In this document: one piece after another, positions 24,370 to 41,076 of the stretch
How the letters are laid out: each line of letters starts with the position of its first letter
How positions within the stretch are numbered: position 1 is the stretch's first letter
Translations under genes and position numbers: made by a program
Notes under the pieces: model-generated
The model's input: only the letters and a program-made list of their open reading frames with translations
What the model was told of the DNA's origin: nothing
Database searches by the model: none
Source of the DNA: Lunularia cruciata
Taxonomy: Eukaryota; Streptophyta; Marchantiopsida; Lunulariales; Lunulariaceae
NCBI GenBank assembly: GCA_948567375.1
Contig: OX419755.1
Span: 2,795,001 to 2,859,000 of the forward strand
DNA length: 64,000 bases
Direction: 5' to 3'

Positions 24370-26657
24370 TAAAAGATGGGGCTAAATCAGATCAGGACAA
24401 CGTACGAAATCTGCCGTAAGGACCATACCCGCGAATATGCTCCCGTTTACCGTGAAATGAGGAGTCACGGAGGCGTGAACATTGAGAGCCCCCACTCCGT
24501 GAGAACCGGGCAGACCAGGAACGGACCGGGAACGGGTCGATTCATTCTTTGACCGGGGTATCGGTACGACCGGTCTCGGTGGAGAGAGGGGAGTGCCGGG
24601 ACCCGCCGTGGTGGATAAAAGCCTAGGTGTCCCGTTACGTGGTTTCTTCACGAATATGAATAGGTTTCTGGGACCATCCCGGGTCCGGTTTCTCACATCC
24701 GGTGCCTGCCTGCCTTCGACGAGGTCGTGGTAGCTCTGAGCCTGGGAAGGACTTACCGTCGTCGCCAGTCACCGGGACCGTCAGGTGAAGACAAGAGTCG
24801 TCCCGTCCCTCCTCCTCGCAAGTTCTTGAATTCACGGGAAGACAAAGGACAACAATCATCCCCAGGAGGAACCGACTCCAGAGAATTCTGGATCCACCAC
24901 CACCACCTCCAATCCCAAGGACTCCTCCTTTTCCCTGGGCCCGAGCAAGTCACGGAGTTCTCCAACAATCCGCAGAGTTCAGTTTGAGCCAATTTCCCCA
25001 AGAATGGTAAATAGATTTCAGGAAAGTAACATCCGAGTTGGATATGTTTAACATTACCACAAATTCAATCGGATCTGCTGATAATTTGTGTGTATGAAAA
25101 CATTTCCTCTGTTTCCTAGATAGAAAACAATTTAAACGATACATTTTCTGCGACTGAGACTGTTTTGCTACCGGAAGTTTTGTACGAACGAGGAACGACT
25201 GCCGGAAAGCCCAGAAAAGAGGCATGAGATCCTTGCTGGAGTCCTAGGCAAGGACCAGAGAGCGCATGGAGGGGAGGTAGCTGGAGGAGAGATCCTGGGA
25301 GGACTCGATCTGCTTCGCACCGTAACACAGACAGAGCTTTTGAGGGACTGGGAGAGGCTGAGCGAGTTTCGAGCGCAGAGAGAGGTGTGACTGGTCTGGT
25401 CTTGTCCGGTCTGGTGGTCTATTGTGGTCTCTGTGTACGCGAGGAGAAAGAAAGAAAGGAAGGAAGAAAGGAAGAGCAAGCACCAGCAGCAAGCTGCGTA
25501 GGCCTTGCCTTGCCTTTGCCTTGTCTTGCCTCTTGGGAAGAAGGTGAACAGAGAAGAAGGGAGGAACTCAGGGAAGGGGGGAAAAGCAAGGGAAGAAACC
25601 ATCCACACCCACAACACAACACCCACACACAGCAGACAAGGAGGGTGATGAAGTTCCATGAATGATCGGTGAGAAGACGAGTTTTTGTGGAGGAGACAGA
25701 ACTGGAATTGAGTTTGAAGGTTGGTGGTGGCGTTGGGCATGGTGTGAACAGAGAGCAACCGGGAGGTAGTAGGACAGACAACAGCAGGAGGGAGATTGGA
25801 GAGATAGAGACGAGAAAAGTGAGACACAAAGGAGTATTTTGGTGCTGTGGAGTGCTGTTGGTTGCAGGTTCGAGCCCAGGAAGCACGACGTCTATCGGAT
25901 GAGTCTTTCTCGAGAGAGAAAGAAGAGGAGGAAAGTTTGAAGGAAGAACTACACCGGACAACGACAGACGAAATTGTCCGTTGTAAGTCGTGGAGGGAAA
26001 GTAGAAGATTGCCAACGAAGGAGGACGAAGATCAAAGTCCCGTTGCGCTACGAGAGCGTGGATTCACCCGAGGATTGGAGGCGAAAATTCGGGAGGGGAG
26101 CTTGGACGAGAATCAAGAAGTGGGGAGCTGAAATAATCTGACCGCAGTACTCAATTTTGGAAAATTAAAGCTGCGAAGATCGGCCGCCGCTGAGAGCGGA
26201 GGGGGAAAGAAAATTTGTTCTAGAATCGGATTGCAAACACAGGGGCGCGCTCTCGAAGAGGTGGATTGCTCTGTAAATGTGATGGGGAGGTAGGTACGTG
26301 GAAAATCAGAGTGTGGAAGATGCCATAAAGCTCTGGAGCACGTCTGCAGTCCCTCAATTCTTCTACTTGACAGTGTGCGTCTGAGTCCTGGAGAGATTGG
26401 TGCACGACACTGCAGGCAGGGCCTCCTGGGTGTAATAGTGAGTCTCGAGAGATTGGACCAACCTTGCAGCAGGGAGGGCTTGTGGGTGTAGTAGTAGTAG
26501 TTCTCGAGAGATTGGAAGCAAAAAGTTGTGGGTGTGTAGCTGCAGCCAGCCTAGGCTGAAGGAGGACATAGGCGAAGGGTGGTGGTGAGGTTAGAAGAAG
26601 TAGTGGTGCATCGGTCGATCATCGGCTGGTGGATTGTGGCGACAGGAAGAGGGGTGG
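24370..26657 (+). promoter_or_regulatory. GC/GA-rich upstream region and probable long leader of MED26
   Basis: Composition changes sharply to GC-rich at about 24.4 kb. From about 25.38 to 25.83 kb the plus strand is strongly purine-rich, with GAAAGAAAGAAAGGAAGGAA-type repeats that fit GAGA-factor (BBR/BPC) sites of plant promoters and leaders. Many upstream ATGs with short frames occur. Three copies of GAGAGATTGG at 26391, 26447 and 26506 head imperfect repeats 56-59 bases apart. Minus-strand open frames here (up to about 220 codons) are Pro/Ser/Leu-rich images of this purine-rich composition and look like no known protein. Where transcription starts, and whether the leader holds an intron, cannot be read from the sequence. 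Confidence 0.5.
26391..26520 (+). repeat. Short imperfect repeats in the MED26 leader
   Basis: GAGAGATTGG occurs three times (26391, 26447, 26506). The last two are preceded by TCTC, and the copies are spaced by TGCAG/GGGCCT- and GGGTGTAGTAG-like segments. Confidence 0.65.
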
Positions 26658-29652
26658 ATGCACCACGAGACAGGGTCTTCGGTGTGGTCTGAGAAACACA
26701 CCATGAACCACTGGCGAAGAATTTTTGGGAATACAGGGTACGACATTTGGACGTTGATTGATAGAGCAATATGTGTGGCTGCTGCGGATTTTACTCAAGA
26801 TTTTCGATTGCGGAGAGATGCTTTGACAGAGAGGATATACACGGCCCATCTTGGCTTGGACCAGCAGGACGATGATGTTCATCCTCGTGGATCCGACAAG
26901 ACGAATGCCACCAGTGGAGTGTATGCTGGGGATGAGCAACAGGAAGAGGAAAACCAGGCTGAGCCCCAGCAGATTCTCTGCAGGGAAATTCAGGACGACG
27001 CAGCTAGAGAGATGGTCCGTGACGGTCCTCGGCACGACGAGAGGGACTTGGAGGAAGCGTTGGATGAATGGGCCAATGAGGGTTTGCAAATCAAGGAAGC
27101 TATGGACATCTTGGACAACCTGCAAGACCGCGACCAGGTCCACCATCTGCTCCCACTCGAACTTTTCCATTCCGAATGCTGGCTACGATAGACAATTTTG
27201 TCAATCCCTGAATCGGTCTGAGCCTTGCACATTGGTCACAGTTGGTTAGCAGTTTTGTCTCTGAAGTTGACGGCAGCGAGAGCGGTCACAAAGTTCCACT
27301 GCTGTATCTGGTCAAACTTGATGAGATATAGCAGTCCAAATCGCAGTCGAAATTATGCTAACTTCGCCGTGTGGTAAATTGCGATCAATGCAGCCAGAGG
27401 CAGAAGTGCTGACACAGCTCTACAGACTGCAGGCTTTGGACATGTCAATCGAGTTACTTCAGGTACAATTGAGATCGACACTCGGTTCTGCATGTGGCTT
27501 GTTGTCTCAGGTTCAGCTATTTCCCTGTGTGGCTGGGTTACCGTTATCTCCAAAGATTCTGACGATGAAAGTATTTGAGTCTAAACTCCCGTCGTACATC
27601 GCATCGTGTGCAGAAGACGTCGATTGGTGTTGTGACGAATAGCTTCCGGAAGCACCCATCGCAGCGAGTTAAAACCTTCGTGAAGGGGCTTGTCAGGTTG
27701 TTTCCTTTCCTTCTGGAATAGACACATCTTCAGTCAAAGTTTTCATTTTACACAATTACATCCTTTTGACTTAATTGTGATTCTAGTTTGGGCTGCGTTT
27801 GCCTTCTCGCTAACTCTTAAGACTCTACTCTTGCGCAGCCAGTGGAAGGGTCTTGTGGACGACTACAAGGCTCTGGTTGCTTCCACTGAACACGCAATGA
27901 AGGAAGACGAAGAACAAGAAGCTCTCGCCTTGACAAATGGTATACAAAGGCTGGCCGATAATTGAACCTCTGCTCAGTCAAGAAGTAGGTTCTGTAGGTT
28001 TGGAAGTCATTAAAGACGGAAACATTGGACCGGAAGACAGAAGTTCATTCTTGAGTTTCTCTCTTTTTCAGGAGATTACGACCCGGAAATGGTAGATCAA
28101 GAGGAGGGCTTGTGCCCTCCTCCCCTCGACGAAGGTGCCCTGCTAGCTGTACGAACGGCCTCTATTGAGATGTCTCAGGTACCAATCTTTACAGTATTGT
28201 AATTATTGGCAGATAAGTCGAGTCGTTATTATTTTATTTCTCCCGTGGCCGTGAACTGATCATGTGGCGGATATGTGCTGTGTGCTGCAGTTTTTCGACC
28301 TCATGGATGACGAACTTTGTAAGTGACCTACCATCAAGCATCACTCACATTCGCTTCTAACCAGTGTTCATGAAATTGGAAACTTGGCTGTTTATTGCTA
28401 GGGTTTGTCGAACTTGGGTGATTCAAACTTGTAGACTGATGTCTGCGTTTCTTGACAATACAGCTGCAGGATCTGGGCCAAGTCCACCAACCTCAAACAA
28501 CCTGCAAGATGATTTTGGCCGCCTTCCCAACATGAGGGCGAACAATGACGCTTCAGACCGTCGTTATCATGACGGAAGCAGTCCTGTACAAGATAATGAT
28601 TCCCGAGCATTGAAGGGTGGTGCAAAGGTCCGCAAGATTGAGAAACGCACTCCCGTCCACGATGATGATTTCCGAGCACTGAAAGGTGGTGCAAGGGTTC
28701 AAAAAGTTCACAAACGCAGTCCTGCCGAGGAGAAACGCAGTCCTGTCCAAGACAAGGACTCTCGACCATGGAAGAGCGGTGTAAAGACTCAAAAGGTCCA
28801 GAATCGTAGTCCTGTCCAAGATAATGATTCCCGAGCATACAAAAGTGATGCAAAGGTTCAAAAACCCAGTACTTTCCAAGAGAAACGCAGCCCTGTCCGC
28901 AAGCCATCAGGAAGTTCAATTACGACGGTTTCTACTGCAAAGCCAATGAATGGCAGGCCCGCCAATGGTTACTCACAACAGAAGCCCTCCAACGACTTCG
29001 TGAGGAAATCGGATGCAAGGCCTGCTGGCTTCTTGCCCATGAATTCTAGATCCAGTGGGGAAAACGGAGAACGGATGAGTTTAAGCGTATGTATTTAATC
29101 TCTTGTCTGGACTTCGAAAGGCTACATTTGGATTTCGGAGTTGTAAACCTTGACGTGACATTGTTGCCTTAGTCATAGTAATTAGCGATTGAAGGGCAAC
29201 CAAATTTTGTTTGACTTTAACCTGGGAACATTCGATGTGATTTGTTCAGAGACCAAGATCTCAAGAAGAGATCGATGTTGAGACGAAATTTGCAGTGGCT
29301 AAGAGGAAGTTACAAGAGGGATATCAGCAAGTCAATGAAGGTTAGTCTGTGACATCATAGGAGCGAAGAACGGACTCTGCATGTTGGTGCAATTTTTGAA
29401 TCGGATGACTTCGCTCGAGCTGAAAGTACTTGTTTATTTGCGTCTCGTTTTGTGTTTGACAACGAAAACGGAGCCCATCGTTTCCTCATCCACTCGTCTC
29501 TGTTTTCTTGTTTGGCAGCCAAGAAGCAGCGCACTGTTCAAGCTCTCGAATTGACAGACCTTCCAAAGGGTGGTCCGAAGTCACAAAAATTTCCACAACC
29601 TCACGGGAAACCTGGACAAAATCGTGGTGGGTGGACGAATGGTCGGAGGTAG
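26658..29652 (+). CDS. MED26: Mediator of RNA polymerase II transcription subunit 26 (plant type)
   Basis: Nine exons fit GT/AG rules and keep one frame: 26658-27137, 27394-27462, 27614-27696, 27839-27939, 28072-28178, 28291-28318, 28464-29086, 29250-29340, 29519-29652, giving 571 residues. The first in-frame ATG after the upstream stop is 26658; 26703 (MNHWRRIFG) would give 556 and starts closer to the family's usual N-terminus. Visible features: the plant MED26 start (HWRRIF...DIWTLIDRAICVAA), the TFIIS N-terminal (LW) domain over about residues 130-230 (LYRLQALDMSIELLQ, then SFRKHPSQRVKTFVKGLV, SQWKGLVDDY), the PPPLDEGALL...EMSQFFDLMDD block, a basic repeat-rich exon 7 and the C-terminal KKQRTVQALEL...WTNGRR end. 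MED26 is a nuclear Mediator subunit whose LW domain contacts elongation factors in animals. The first donor (CAG|GTCCAC) is weak; the other junctions are good. Confidence 0.93.
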
Positions 29653-32600
29653 AGAGACATCGAGAACTACCTTGTGTGACCCAAGCATTGGGTTGTGCTT
29701 AAAGTTCATAGATGCTACCCGTCAGGATTTATTCACGCAAGCAGTGTGAGTGTACAGTTAGGCGGAAAGTACATTACTGGTGCATGTGTAACACATTCAC
29801 TTGAGTGAAACTGAGTGTCACTAGTAATGACTTGAGTTTTCTCAAAAAATTTATTGCTCAGCTGAGGGCAACGTTTGTGCTCTGGAAGGAAGTTTGCTGA
29901 GGCTGAGCTATGTAGATACAACAGATTTTGCCTGAGACCTCTCATTACTAGAATAATTTTTGCAACACTGCTTGTCAGTTCGGACCAATATGTGCGGAAG
30001 CTCTAGTCAGGTCTGACTGCTCCCTAAGTTTTCGTCAGATTTCACTTCGGTACTCCAATTCAATCACTAATTGATATTGCCCCAATTTTTAACTGCCTGA
30101 ATATGTGGAAATCGCCAGTATGCCTATTGTGTACGTCAATGTATACTAAGAAACGGTATTGCAGGTTTCACGTCTCACCGGTCCTTTAGGTTGGCCAGCT
30201 TTAAGATGCAGAGATTACGTTTCAAGTAAGAAAACACTGATGCATCTGCCGAACACTAAAGGAAAAGCTGTGATAATATCGGGAAAGAATTCAAGTCCAA
30301 GTTCTGCCTAGAGACCTTTTAGCACTAGATCAGCTGATCCCGTATGGCAATTCCCAAGGGTGGTAAAGTGCAAAGGAAGAAGTATACGGCGAGCTTGTAG
30401 TCCTTTAAACCCAGCGTAAACCTACCAAAGTCTATTTCGGGCAAATGTGGTGACGCCTTGTGCACAAGTTTTTCCTGTCTTCTTAAACCGTTGTAACGAT
30501 CATCTATACTCTGGAGGCCTTACGATTAGAAGGGAGAGCCAAGGAATGATGTAAGCTTGCGTGGACTAACTAGGGCTTCATCAGACATCGGTTAGCAGCT
30601 TCCTACTGTATTTCGCAACAAAATCTGCGTTTATGTAAGACGGTTTGGTTTCTCTCATCGAGACTGATAGGAAGTAGTTCGAACTTTTATGGTCACAGGG
30701 ATTCAGTATCCAGACGCTATCAGGATTGGTCATTTCTGCAGGTACCAAGTCCCCTTCGAAACACCGAAGGACGGTTCGCCCGTGTGTACCGTGCAGAAGA
30801 CTTACCATGGAGTTCCTCGAGGATAGATAGAAACTGAGATACGTTTATCCTAGGGATCATCAGGCGTACGTAGTCGTCAGTGATGTAAGAGCAGGCGAGA
30901 ATCCTTTAACATTCCTGGTGTCTGGAAGGGCTCGATGTTGATGGTTTTCCAGGAGGATTCATCCTGGAGTGTAAGGGGAATAAAAACCTGACGTCCAGGA
31001 TGGAACTGCATGACCTGAATGTATTCGGCCCGGGGACCAAGACGCGAGAACGGTGAGGTGGGATGCCGACTACTAGAGAAGAAGACAAAGTGTGGTGGTC
31101 CCCAATTGCGTTCCGGACGTCATAGGACTGACTGTTACATTTTGAAGCTTGTACAACCATCGCACTGCAAGGTCGGCTACAGCGAAGAAGGTGCAGAGTG
31201 ACTGTAGCTTAGGTTTGAGGAAGGGACGGTCTGAGACGAACTTTATCTAGAATGATTCTTGTTGGTGTTTCTTTTGATTAGGACCCATGAAACAAAATTG
31301 AACTTCGACAACCACAAATGGTAATGACCAGCTAGCTGCACGATGATTCAACGAGGACATTCTGTACACTTAGCACCCAAGAGTCAAACTTTCAAAGGGC
31401 AGCATCTGTTCCTTGCAAGATGGGTGGCCCATCCACAAGACAATATTTCTCAGCCGGTGACACATAATGTTCGAGCGTACAACAGTCCCGGGCAACCAGG
31501 ACTGAAAGAGGAGACGGAGGGCTGACTTATATGGTAACAATAGTGAGCGCAGTTTCAATACCAAACCGTGTGTCCACACACCGAGCACTTAAATTCTCAA
31601 CTTGGAGAAGGTTCGACCGGTTTACAGTGAGTGAAATTATTCAAAGAAGCGTTGCACAGCAGGTCAAATGTGCGGATAAGTTCATGTCCTCAAACAACAG
31701 CAGTTGACATACCATCTTTGAACGTGTACCAACGACTTACCGCAACAGTACTCTAGATGCACAAAAAGATGAACGTTGAATACCTTCAAGTTTTAGCTGG
31801 CTCCGTAGTCGTGTCAACAGTCGCTCGGTAAATTTCCTGCTTGTGCACTCACTGTTTGTGGTTATGAAAGGTGTAGGATACTGTAGTCATACAGTATCAT
31901 CAGATCGGTTGTAACATCGGAGAAAATGCATTAAAGAATACAGAAAGTCCGGAAACTCGAGTTCCACGGAATTGCCGACAATCTGCGCCATGCACAGTAT
32001 CCATGTCATTCGACCGAACAGTAGTGAGATTGGTCAGGTGAGACAGCTGAATGCAGAAATGTTCGGGGTCCTTGCCTCCTGCATTCCCTCCTCCCCTGCT
32101 CGGAGCTCCCACGCGACAGTTCCGCAACTTCCGTCCCCTCTGTTTGGGCGTTGGGCGTCTGCCGGTTCTGTTCCACAGCGTGATCATTAACATGAGTTTA
32201 TCATCTGTTCAATCTGGCAACAGGGAAACTTAACTGCAGTGAATTATTATGGATATCCGTGCTCTTTTGCATCGGCTGAGCAGCAACTAGGTAGCACCTA
32301 AACATTGCATCTGGACGAAACATCAGAACTACGTTGTGTATTGGGACGGTAAATCTGGAATGTTCTATCTTCTCTTCAGGATCACGTTCACTAGATTGAA
32401 TAAATACTGGTCTTAGCGACGTATGCTCACAAAAGAACCGTTGAATTCCGGTCGTGAATCCAGTGTAAATTCCTGACAGTGAAAGTTGCATATAGTTTTG
32501 TCAAGTGATCACGTAGGGAATTTCGATGTGAACTGTTTTTCCTGTGAGCAAGCTAACAATCAGAGTTTCTTGGGGTTCGACGGAGAGATAAGAGTCGTGT

Positions 32601-35195
32601 CATCGATGGCCTGCATCTGTGTCGAATGCTACGTCAATCCAGTACGATGCTCAATTGTCTCCACACGATTGTTCCTCAGAGTGACCTAGCAGGCATAGAC
32701 CATAGTCCATTGACATTGCCATTTATCAAGCTATTCTGCACTTCACCTCAGCTTCGTTTAGCAGAACAAAGAACTGAAGGGAAGAGATCCTTCTCAAAAC
32801 ATGAGAAAGGCAAATGATGGAAGAATTCACGCTTCGTTTGACAAATGCTAATAATTGATGTAAGTTAATATTTCACAATGAATCACGGATGTTCTAGCCA
32901 GAAGGCGCACTTCTCATAAGTCCTTTTCGCATTAATTGGACCTTTGGACCTCATGCCCGAAAACTATGCAGATCACGATACCTTCAGAATATCCGACGTC
33001 TAAAGAATACTACAATCATACTAGAATCTCCGCAGGCATAGCCAGTGACTGAATTTCAATCCGTTCGCGCTATGTTGAACAGGCGAACTTAGTTCAGGAA
33101 TATGAAGGGTAAAGATATTATCACATGTATGATGTTACGAAAAGGCGACGAGATAACCACTGCTTAGGAAACACCAAATGCTTAAAACTATCTACATTCA
33201 TCCTAAAAGTTATTCAAGCTATTCAGTGACGCAGTCTTGACTACGTTGTAGTGCCCCAGTTAGACGTAAGAGAATTAGATCTATCTTCATAGATTCAAAT
33301 TGCGGGCATGTTATAGCCTCCAATTCTCAAACATGGAGCGTAAGAAACCTCCCAAAACTTCCCACAGAATGTGAAAATCGGTCATTTTCTTAGTTTTCCC
33401 ATCTGTTCCCCTGTATAAATTCGGTGCCCTTTCTTTAGGGACAGACCTCCCCCGGGGGTATGCTACTGCATGTAAGTACGGGGGTGGGGAAATGTCCCAG
33501 ATTTCCTGGCTGCGTCACCAGAATGTCGCGAGCTTCAGCCTAGAACAACGGGACGCACAACAGGCTTCAACACCCGCACTACTAACGCTTGGGACGAAAT
33601 GAAATCTCATCATGAGCCCAATTTATCATGATTAGAGCCACTGTGGACGTTATCTCAGGTAAGTGGGAGTGCCCAGAACTTTGCGCTAATAAATACGACA
33701 GCAGTTCAAGGACTTTTCGAGACTAATTTTTCGAAATGGATCAAAACAAGTACGGGTGAAGAGTCAAGCCAGCACAAATGAATGATAGTTTACATGTTGG
33801 ATCAGAGAACAACTGAGGATTTAATCAGAAATCTATTAATTTATAAAACAAATGTGATGTGGCGTGTAAAAATCGTGATCAGTAGAACACTGCAAGAAGT
33901 CACTGACAACTTAATTAGGCTTAAAGAGGCTGGGATCATGGGTCCAAAGTAAGGTTGTAAACTTAAGTAATCTGACATATTGTAATATACTTTGAATATC
34001 TGTCCTCAGAAGGTCCTCAAGAGGAAATGAACAAAATTAGAAATGTATTACAGGGCCGGCTAGGATTTAGAACAGATGACCAGATGGCTTTGAAGCCAAG
34101 ATATGCATATACACAATTGACTTTAAACTCGACAATCCATGCCAATTCTTTCAGATTAGAACATCTTTTTTCCATGTAGAATAGGATGCATTTGTAAGAG
34201 TTTGTTACAAGAGGATACATGAACAGAAGAAGTTATGAAGGCAAATTCTTTGACTAAGAGTGCCGATAAAATGTAGAAACAATACTGAACTCTATGGCGC
34301 GGAATCAAACTTACAGCGGTCCCCTTATCAATGATGTAATCAACCTCAAATTGAACATTACCTGATTGATCTCGGCTGAAGTACAAACATTCTCGAAGTC
34401 TGGAGTGACAGGGGTCCTGGCATCCCAAGACAACCAAAACATACCAGCAAAGAAATCCGAGGTATACTCGTACTTGCAGATTGAGTCAGTTACACCACAC
34501 AGATGGAAAGATGATATTCATGTAGCGAAACGTAACCGTAGGTTGTGTATCATGAGGTCGATCTTGCCGTAACCTCTCTATCGCACGAGTTTTATCTACA
34601 GTGTACGTACAGGACACTGCTGATCCGTGGATGCTGTCTGCCAGAATTCCCATTTTCTTGAGTATATTTGCCTTGCAATGTGCAAATCTTCGCGTCGCAT
34701 ACTCACGTGTTGCTGAAAATCAATAATGTCAACGAATTCATAACAACGTCCTCAACAGTGGTTCACCTCAAGAAACGGTTTAGAGGTAGAAAAGTCAGTG
34801 CGAGATCTAACGCTTCAAACACAACTGAAGGAGAGCAATATATATATTCTACGGAATAGTGCTTCTTAAATTAAGATTGGCGTCGTTCGGGACAGAAATT
34901 GATCTGTCAATCGTCGTGTGGCAGAGCACAGTTTTTCATAGTTTCTCGGAGAAGGATTCGATTGAGAGTCTAGTAATCGATTTTAATGATCACACACATT
35001 GTTCTAACTGTAGTTTGCTTGCATTATACTTCAAGCACGTCTTTTAGAATAGTTTCATATCACCTTAAGATCCGATTAATGACTTCTCTAGGGACCTTAT
35101 CAAGATATTGTGGTGCTGGAGACAGGTTAGGAGTGAAAGCAATCGTAGCCAAGGAGCCGAAATTATGCATATATAGGAGAGCGGGAGAGGATGGG

Positions 35196-35231
35196 CACCT
35201 CTACAGTGTTCCGTAAAACACTGTAGAGGTG
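35196..35231. other. Perfect 15-base hairpin
   Basis: CACCTCTACAGTGTT (35196-35210) and its exact complement (35217-35231) around a 6-base loop. It is followed by no T-run. It could be a DNA cruciform, a small RNA hairpin or a replication-slippage scar. Confidence 0.7.
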
Positions 35232-36127
35232 TGAACTGGAATGAACACAAAATCTTCGTACTTTTGCTCAGTATATAGATATCGTAACAACTTGTTCGTG
35301 TTCCTCCTCATTTCTTTTCTTGTTTGATAATGGTTTCGAGAATTAAAGCAAGTGAAGCTGATAGTTGCGAAGGAAGGAGAGAAAAAGACGGGAGCGGGCA
35401 CAATAATACTGATTGGGACATTTCGGGAAGAACCTGATGGTGCACTCGAATCACCATCTCCGTTCTTATTGAGACAATTCTTAAAATACCTCAATTCTAT
35501 TGGGTACAAAGCATGAGCAAAGTCAGGCGCGCCGGTGCAATGGGTACTTAATGGCAATGAACTATGCCTTAACCCTTGAATTCTTTTTGGAGCAGTGTAA
35601 GATATTTACCACTCTGAAGAAATATATATGGTGGAAAAGAACAGAAGTTTGTTACTTTGGAGGTTGCTGTACGTCAAAACACTCAAATGGAAACCCGCTA
35701 TAAGCAAGTGGCATCACTTCTGGTTGCTCTCATACAGGTCACATATACCTTACGTGCTTTAATGATATTGCTGCATAGAGATGATAGTAGCTGGCCCGTT
35801 TCCTGCACATAATCAAGGCTGTCGATGTGGTGCACACATGAGAATAGCAATGTTTTAGGGATGAGAATATCACAAGTACAGACTCCAGAAGTTCATGTGC
35901 TCTAGTTTACGCGACAAGAAGCAGTAATCGAGGAAGTTGATTCTCGTGTTCCAGTGAAACAAATCCATGGCTCACACAAGCAGGCCATCCATAAAACCAT
36001 CTATAAAATGTGACATCATTGGTACCCGAAGCACAAAATGGTGCTGGAGAGTTAAACTATAGTATTCTCCGCTCTGGATCTTAAACTATGCAACAGTTGA
36101 GACAGAAAGTAAGTGCACAGATTATTT

Positions 36128-36288
36128 GTCGGGGAGTGCTGTACTGTTTATTCAACAATTGGACCTGGTACGAGCACGTCCACCGCTTTCATGCCGATAT
36201 TCGTAACTCTGACTGCCAATCACGTACTGTGTGACAAGGTGGAAAGCTCACCCATACAGTCCAATGGCTGCTAAACGTACTCCCCGAC
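36128..36288. repeat. Separated inverted repeat
   Basis: GTCGGGGAGT at 36128-36137 and ACTCCCCGAC at 36279-36288 enclose about 140 bases. This is the shape of a tiny MITE, but no target duplication was found. Confidence 0.3.
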
Positions 36289-36820
36289 GAGCGAAAACCT
36301 CCCAATCGGATTCTGTTTCCTGCACTTCAGCAAACTCCGTGGCACCATTTTCTACGTTGCCGGGGGCTGGAGGAAAGAGGTAAGGGTCAAGTTATTGATC
36401 GGTCCACCCATGGACCCGGGTTCGCTCGGCCAGGATCATCTCCACTGACACTGTATCATAGAATTCATGGCAGCAAATCATAGTGATTCCCCCGTCTGAA
36501 TCCTACTTGGTTCTCAGCTTTCGCCCTAGCAGCGAGTGTTATTTTCGGGCTGGGCTCGAAAATTGCGCGCTGAACCCCCAACGGAAATTCTGCACCTCCA
36601 TCGGCATCCTATCAGAGGATCAAAAAGGAAGCCCTGGGAACAAATCACCGCCAAATAAAATATCCGCATTAAGCTAAGCTAGGGGAAGAAATAATGTGGC
36701 TGAGATGACAGGGGATTCTGCCAAGCCGCTAAATTTAGAATTCACACTAGCGGAAGGGCTCTTTTGGAGATAGTTTGGTTGGGGAAAGGGGAGCTGCCTG
36801 GCTGCCCAGGTCGGGGGATA

Positions 36821-36838
36821 AAACCCTAACCCTAAACC
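36821..36838 (+). promoter_or_regulatory. Telo-box of the helicase promoter
   Basis: AAACCCTAACCCTAAACC lies about 300 bases upstream of the start codon. Telo-boxes (AAACCCTA) are common in plant promoters and leaders of translation and RNA-processing genes, which suits an RNA helicase. It is too short to be an interstitial telomere. Confidence 0.65.
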
Positions 36839-37135
36839 ATACCAAAGTTTGTCCGGTGGAGAGCCTAGCTGTCATAGAGACAGAAGCGCAGGAGTGGTGC
36901 ATTTGGTGGGGTAGTGCCAGGGAAAAAAGATTTGCACTTTTTCGGGACTTTTTCGATCGAAGAAACCCTGGAAACCCTCGGCTGGAGATGCAGAGCATTG
37001 GTGCTCTGCTGCCTCCCACACATGAATGGATCACTGCTTCTGATCCATACTCCTCCTCTGTCCCTCCTCCACTCGCAATCTGCTTTAGAGGTTTTTGAGA
37101 TTTAAGATTGCAACAGAGCAGCGGGCATAAGGAGA

Positions 37136-41076
<3,941 letters not shown>

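Larger units (their letters stand above)
29653..36820. other. Gene-free interval between MED26 and the helicase
   Basis: The first part should hold the MED26 3' untranslated region. No frame in either strand resembles a known protein, and I see no tRNA or rRNA. Two inverted repeats are listed separately. The segment from about 36.3 kb becomes GC-richer and probably includes the helicase promoter. Confidence 0.45.

Noticed and set aside
25168-26015. Long minus-strand open frames (up to about 220 codons) opposite the MED26 leader
   Set aside because: They are Ser/Pro/Leu-rich images of the purine-rich plus strand, overlap each other in different frames and match no family.
28398-28919. 173-codon minus-strand frame opposite MED26 exon 7
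   Set aside because: It is the reverse image of a confident coding exon, and its repeats only mirror those of MED26.
36821-36838. Interstitial telomere
   Set aside because: Only two to three CCCTAAA units are present, and the position in a promoter fits a telo-box better.
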